A stretch of 64,000 bases of DNA, from assembly GCA_964007475.1 (NCBI GenBank), contig OZ023273.1:84889712-84953711 (forward strand), written 5' to 3'. The notes under the pieces are model-generated. The model did no database searches. It had not been told where the DNA came from and saw only the letters and a list, made by a program, of their open reading frames with translations. This DNA comes from Hybos culiciformis (lineage: Eukaryota; Arthropoda; Insecta; Diptera; Hybotidae). A program made the translations under genes and the position numbers. Shown here piece after piece: positions 58,440 through 64,000 of the stretch. The first letter of the stretch is position 1; each line of letters begins with the position of its first letter.

Positions 58440-60630
58440 TAGGACTGTTGACATAAATAAAGCATAAATAACATAAAGCTAAGTAGTCGATAGTTAGGAT
58501 ACCTATATTCAAGACGCTATCCTCAATAAGTTTGCGATTCATTTTTATCTTACCACTAAAATAACCTAGGAGGTATGCTTGAAAATATCTACTCAATTTT
58601 TAGAAAAGGATACAGCTCTATGAAAATCTGATGCAAGTAATCAAGACGGTCTTCGATTAGTTCAGAAGTTGTTAATGATAACGCCGAGAGGAGTGTTGCA
58701 TTAATGACGGAAATAATTTAACACATCGTTAACTTCTGACAAAACCCAAAAACAAATTATTCTCCAAATCGTGAGCCAGCATCAGCCAAACATGCCGATT
58801 ATTTTAAAATCAAATATTTTTAAAATTAATTGAAAAAAATTAATCATAAATAAATATAAATTTAAAACAATTTTTAAATTCTTAATTATTTGTATTCTAA
58901 ATCTCCTTTTTTGATTTTTATTTAAAAAAAATAGATCAGTTAACAAATGAATCAAATGACCAATACGTACGAAAGCGAAACTTTTTATGTCATAAAATTG
59001 TAGCTTAAAAGCCAGAACTTAATAGAATTTTATCTTTTAGTTATAATGCTAAAAATGATGAAAATGTATGCCAAATTTATAAAAAAAAAAAAAATGTTTC
59101 TCTTAAAATTAGAAAAGATATGGTGTCTTAAAGTAAAAATAAAATGGGGAAAAAAGTTTAAATTCACCTTTAGATAGTTGTAAAAAAAGGATAAGTCGCA
59201 TAGCCTTACGATGTTAACAAAAAATTAAGGGAGCATCAAGACAGTTAAACCAAAAAAAAAGGAGGAAAAAAAATTAAAAGAGAAAAAAGTTACAGAGTTT
59301 TGAACCCACCCTTTTTGGTCTAGGCATCAAAAATCACAAAAACTGGCTACGCTTGATGGGGGAAACAAAATTTCGAAAAATTAAGGAGGACGTATTTCGT
59401 TTCTTGATGTAAGCTTTCAGAATATGTATGAGCGTCAAAAAAAAATTTTTGTGAACCAGTCTAATGTTCATTGAATGTTTAAAATACCTACATAATTGCT
59501 ATTTTGGAAATAGTTTTTGGCAACTTGGTACCAGAGTTTATCTAATCTAAATGATTAATTTTTAAATATATATTTTTTTTTTTTTCACTCTTATCCATTT
59601 TATTTTTTGAATTAGTATGCTTTTCTAGCTCTATCTAATCTGCAGAGTTGCAAATAGTTTTATTGCATTAAACTTTAATATTGTTAAAAAAATGAAGATT
59701 GTTATGTATGAGATAATAAGAAGAAAATGAAGTGAAAACTGTTAAATGTTTGATTAAATGCATTAAAAATACATAAAAATATGAAATTGGCTACAAATTG
59801 AAATAACTACACTTATAAGATATTATAACAATATTTTTCAGTTATATTTTAATTTTTAGCTTAATATTTCCCTGATGGGGCCATAATTTTTAATTCAAAT
59901 CAAATTATGTAAAATTTATATAAAATTTCACAATTAAATTATTTGCATTAAGTATATATATTTTTCATTATTGTATATATAGGTACTGTATATCGCAATT
60001 TCCATAAAAAAAAGTACTTTTTTTGTACACCGTCCAGATTTTGATAGGAAAACTTTTTTATTTTTTACTACAATATTTCAAGGCAACAAAACTAACACTT
60101 AGAATCAAATAATTATTACATTATTGATTATCTGTATCTGAATCTGGATTATATTAAGACAATTATAAATTCAATTTTAGAATTATATTTCGAAAGCCGA
60201 TAATCTAATGAAAATTAATTTAAAAGAAATGGATCACTGTTATATTGATTTAGAAAGAAAAACCAAGATCAAATCTAACAAAAGAAGACAAAAAACGATT
60301 AAAGATTTCTTTAAAAAAAAAAAATTTTAAGAACCAAAAATGTACATTTTCTAATATGGATTAACATTTTATTTTGTAATCAAAAAGTTTTTTCAATGTC
60401 GAGATCATAAATAAATATAATCAATAAATATTTTTGTTTTTAATTGAAAATCCCCATACTAAGGTCGTATTGTTTTTAGGTTTCCGTATTTTAGTTAAAC
60501 GAAGAAGTACCGATTTCAATACTAAAACTTATTAGTCGATCTATTTAATACAAATAGTTGTTTCTGTATAAATTAAATATTTACCTATTATGAAAAAAAA
60601 GTCTTAAATATTTAAATTTATAGGATAATA
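58440..60630. other. No gene recognised
   Basis: AT-rich sequence. On the minus strand near 59270-59360 a weak B-box (GGGTTCAAAACTC) precedes a T/A-rich tract, perhaps another decayed tRNA-like module. Nothing else is supported. Confidence 0.4.
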
Positions 60631-60635
60631 ATGTA

Positions 60636-62348
60636 CACTGTAAATATTTGTTACTACTATTATAGTAGGTTATTCTGTTTCCTATTTCCAGAGTAGTAAA
60701 ATTACTAGTAAATTTTTTATCGGAGTTTTACTTTAAAAAAGAAGTATTATTTACTTCATAAATAGATTAATATTAAATAATTTTGATCGAAAAACCAAGT
60801 AATTTATATACTTTAAATAGAGTAAAATTGCATTTTCTGGATATTAATTTTAAACAACCAAGTTTAGTTTTCCTCTTAAAATAGAGTAATTTAAAAATAC
60901 AAACTGTCGTTTTTGAGCTATTTTGCTCGAAAACCGAAGTAATTTATATACTTTGAATAGAGTAAAATTACATTTATCTGGATATTAATTTTAAACATCC
61001 AAGTTTAATTTTCCTGTTAAAATAGATTAATTTTAAACTACATTACTTCATTTTTGGAGTCACATTATTTTGTGGTTTTTTATTATTGAAAAATCAATAT
61101 TTAAATTCATATATGTATTTCACATTTATGTGATATACATATAAGAATTTAAGATATCACATATATTATACAAAATCAAAATATTTTTACAAAAGAAAAA
61201 AATATGAATTCTATTTTTCAAATGATTACAACTTTACGTCCTTATTGTTATATAATTAATTATTAAGTTGCTTATTTTATTTGTATTAAAAGATTTGTTG
61301 ATCATCGTATATTTTTTTGGTTTCGTCAGTGAATGAACGTTCTAAAAAGATTTTTAATTAGAAATTAATTAAAGATTTGAAATAAATAATATACTTACTA
61401 TGACAAACCAAGGTATATTTGCTGGTATTTTTTCTCTTATATTTTCTACAGTAACTCCAACCTGCAATATATATATAGTATGTTAATTTATATATGTACA
61501 TATTTCGTTATATATTTACCTTAAATCGAATTTTCGATCAAAAAAATTATTCCGATTTTTAGCTTAGTGATGAGACCTGCAGGTCAACGAAATAGCACAA
61601 TATCTAGCATCTTTTTCAATAAAAGAATCTGGATATACATATGCAGCTTGGTGTGCAAGACTTCTGAGTATTGACATCGACATGTAATAATACTGACGAA
61701 ATTCACCTACGAATATTTTGATATAGTGTAATGGAAATTTAAAGATTTTTTATTTATACAAATACCTATTATTATGTTAGCAAAAGTATTCATAATTTCT
61801 GATTTTGATCTAATCGAAATTCAATTTTTAGCCAATTATTTTAATTATTTGTCGCTGCGCTGTTCTCTGTAGATGATGAAAGTGTTCCGCCATAAAATCA
61901 CAAACACTGCATTTTAATTTTTTTTAATTTAATAATTCAATTTATTTTTTAATTTAATAATACAATTAATTTTTAATTTAATAATTCAATAAATAATTTA
62001 CAAAAATTTTACAAACTTGAGAAAAGCGTCTTTTTTGAATACACGAACACGACTAATCATAATTTTTTTTCTTCTGCAAATTGAGCGTACTTAGAATTTG
62101 TACTAAAATTCCTCAATTTATGAAACATATCAAAATCAAAATTACCCTTGTTTTGGAGCAATTGATATTTTCGCAGCTTTTGTAGTCAATTTACTCTAGA
62201 ATTGAAGCACAATTTTTATTTACTTTAAAATTGAAGTAATTTTCCTACAAAAGTAAAATTACTCTATGAGGTAGCAATCAATTTTGAAACAAAAATCCTA
62301 CATTAAATGTAGTATAATTACTCTGTACAAATCGACGTTTTTACAGTG
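60636..62348. mobile_element. 1.7-kb TIR element with TA duplication and GAGTAAAATTAC keyword array
   Basis: The ends are CACTGTAAATATTTG and (inverted) CACTGTAAAAACGTCG, with TA on both sides (60634-60635, 62349-62350). The left arm repeats AGTAATTTATATACTTT and AGAGTAAAATTACATTT, and the right arm carries the inverse forms (AATTTACTCTAG, AAAATTACTCTATG). The design parallels the 12692-13639 MITE (CACT ends, TA, keyword arms). Two exon-like segments lie inside. Confidence 0.75.
61398..61697 (-). pseudogene. Two unassigned exon-like segments inside the TIR element
   Basis: 61697-61577 reads EFRQYYYMSMSILRSLAHQA AYVYPDSFIEKDARYCAISL between a TTCGTAG acceptor and a CAG|GTCTCA donor. 61460-61398 reads VGVTVENIREKIPANIPWFV I between TTGCAG and GTAAGTAT. 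The splice signals and protein-like composition are better than chance for this AT-rich DNA. The two segments are not in compatible phase when spliced directly, and I recognise no family. They may be captured exons of one or two host genes. Confidence 0.35.
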
Positions 62349-62930
62349 TATGTTTGTACATAATACGACAATATTGAATATTGTACAACTCAATACATAT
62401 TATTTTAAAACTTCAGTCTATAATTTTGATTTAAAGTCGATTTAGAAAAGTAAATCCAAATAAGGTTCAACTACATTTTTTTTTCATAACTGCAAATGAT
62501 ATATCACAAATTTAAAAACAAATTTTTTTATTGATTATTTATATTTTGTAAAATACCTATACAAATATTTTAATTTTTAATGTACATAGATATACCAAAT
62601 TTTTTTTTTTCTAACAATAACAACGAAGTACATATGATAAATAATAATCTCAAAACAGGATTATTTAATTTTTATTAGTTTACATTTTAAAATACATTGT
62701 CACAATGTTAACATTCCGTCGCGCCCGCGGCGCCAATAGTATTTATGTACAGGTCATCTATAATTACATCAATAACTATTAAATTTATTCAATATATTAC
62801 AATTTTTTTTTGAGATTTATTTATTTTTTGCTTAGATCAAACAATTTACAATATTATACTAATTAAAACAAATATACATATGATTTACGAATAACAAATT
62901 TAAATAACATTAATATTTTAAAAATTTAAT

Positions 62931-63860
62931 TTAACAATTTAATATCTCTTTTTTTAGAGTTTGTTTATTATAATTAAAATCTAAAATATGGCTAAATTTG
63001 TTGCAAGTCTGGAGCATCCTATTTATGGGTTCGAATTTGCCGTAGTTTGTTCGGTGAAATAAAATATTAAACAAATGGTTTACTCTAAGGCGTCTATTAA
63101 AATTGAATTTTAACTTAGAAGAGATACATGGCGACAGGACTTTTTTGTTTACAATTTCAAAAATAAAAATTACATCCGCCATTTCTCGTCTCTTTTCTAC
63201 AGAGGTCAAATTAACTAGTTTAAGTTGGTCCATATAAGGAGGTAGGATGAGGCTGAAAATCTCAAAAAGTTTCTTTGTACTGACTCAATTCTTTGAACAT
63301 GACTTTGGTAAAAAGGAGACCAGACTTGAGAAGCATATTCTAAATGGGGACGTACAAGACAAGTATAGAGTGATTTTAATAAAACCCAAGGTTGAATTAG
63401 CTTTGTTAATAATATTGTTATAGTGGTCTCTAAACGTTAGTTTATTGTCAAATAAAACTCCCAAATCTCTGATAGAATCTTTTTTTGCAATAATCTGGTT
63501 ATTAAACATGTATGCATTACTGGATTCATTTGTACGTCGTGAATATCTTACTAAGGCGTACTTGTCAATATTTAACTGCAAGTTGTTATTCATACACTAG
63601 TCAAAAAATATGTTTAAGTCGTTTTGAAGTTCAATTGAGTCTTCATCCGATTTCAAATCTTTAAAAATTTTCATATCGTCATTGTAGATTTTTATTTCGC
63701 ATTGTGTTATTATGGACACGACGTCATTAGCAGAGATGATAAAAAGAAGGAGGCCTAAATGACTACCCTGGGGTACACCAGACGTTGCACAATATTCAGA
63801 CGAAACTTAAGAACGGAAAACTACTTTATATGTCCTGTTTTTTAAGTAAGTGGATATCCA
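62931..63860 (-). pseudogene. LINE reverse transcriptase fragment, degenerate
   Basis: On the minus strand WISTYLKNRTYKVVFRS is followed by a stop, then SSEYCATSGVPQGSHLGLLL and IYNDDMKIF. These are the GVPQGS-LGPLLF motif and the YADD catalytic box (here YNDD) of non-LTR reverse transcriptases. The frame continues with MNNNLQLNIDKYALVRYSR, SIRDLGVLFDNKLTF and INKANSTLGFIK, then after a frameshift with the C-terminal part (62931-63233). Stops and shifts make it non-functional. The 5' part and the endonuclease are absent up to the window end. Confidence 0.8.
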
Positions 63861-64000
63861 CTTTACAATTAATTAGATATTCCGAAAAACTATAGAACTT
63901 ATGATTTATGTTATTTTACAATTAGAATTTAAATTTATATAAGCAATATGTTGTAAATAAAATATTATACCTTACATTTTTTTTAATTAAATTTTTATTA

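Noticed and set aside
62705..62745. GC-rich spot GTCGCGCCCGCGGCGCC as a CpG promoter
   Set aside because: Only about 20 bp long, with no gene start nearby; more likely a repeat remnant.

Overview
The window is arthropod nuclear DNA, very AT-rich, almost certainly from an insect. The reasons are spliced genes with GT/AG introns, insect-type gene families (a JAK/hopscotch kinase, rdgC, a Piwi-clade Argonaute, ABHD17, a multi-C2H2 protein), tRNA-derived repeats, Ty3/gypsy and LINE elements, and many TIR transposons. The species cannot be fixed from sequence alone. Only one host gene looks whole (the zinc-finger gene). The other host sequences are fragments or are broken.

Layout. 1-2.7 kb: a small TA-flanked MITE, and a 966-bp TIR element packed with an AGTTACGG/CCGTAACT keyword and carrying a tRNA-like module. 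3.1-6.5 kb: a four-exon C2H2 zinc-finger gene (+). 6.8-11.7 kb: two further keyword arrays, a LINE ORF1 fragment, a TIR element with GC-rich ends, and a repetitive RY/SPER-rich ORF. 12.6-14.3 kb: one end of a TIR family starting CCCAATATACCA, itself split by a 948-bp MITE. 15.5-35.7 kb: a large decayed DNA transposon with about 1.35-kb inverted repeats, a broken transposase and a DUF4806-like gene. It is split by a 12.6-kb Ty3/gypsy element (17320-29912), whose pol is in turn split by a 6,979-bp TIR element (19271-26249). That innermost element carries ten exons of a JAK kinase (SH2-like region to stop codon, no FERM) plus one exon of an ABCG transporter. It looks like a Pack-type transposon that captured pieces of two host genes. 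I regard this as the most interesting structure in the window.

34.3-45.2 kb: two near-identical 4.55-kb copies (34323-38874 and 40223-44774) of a transposon end plus an unrecognised degenerate gene. Between them lie a 5'-truncated LINE with a poly(A) tail and a shorter derivative of the large transposon. 45.3-47.2 kb: an ABHD17 pseudogene (-) with a nonsense codon, a lost splice donor, a hAT fragment in its last exon and a repeat in an intron. 47.5-50 kb: tRNA-Tyr-derived repeats in both orientations. 49.9-51.1 kb: an OTU-domain ORF and a lysine-rich ORF (-).

53.6-56.4 kb: the last two exons of rdgC (+), with a one-base frameshift, cut by a 2,205-bp TIR element with an 8-bp duplication. 57.2-58.4 kb: a Piwi-clade fragment followed by RG/RS-rich exons (-). 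60.6-62.35 kb: a TA-flanked keyword element holding two unassigned exon-like segments. 62.9-63.9 kb: a degenerate LINE reverse transcriptase (-).

The recurring theme is TIR elements whose arms are arrays of one short keyword specific to each element, inverted between the two arms and often around a GC-rich core. The nesting gives a relative order: transposase element first, then gypsy, then the JAK-bearing element.
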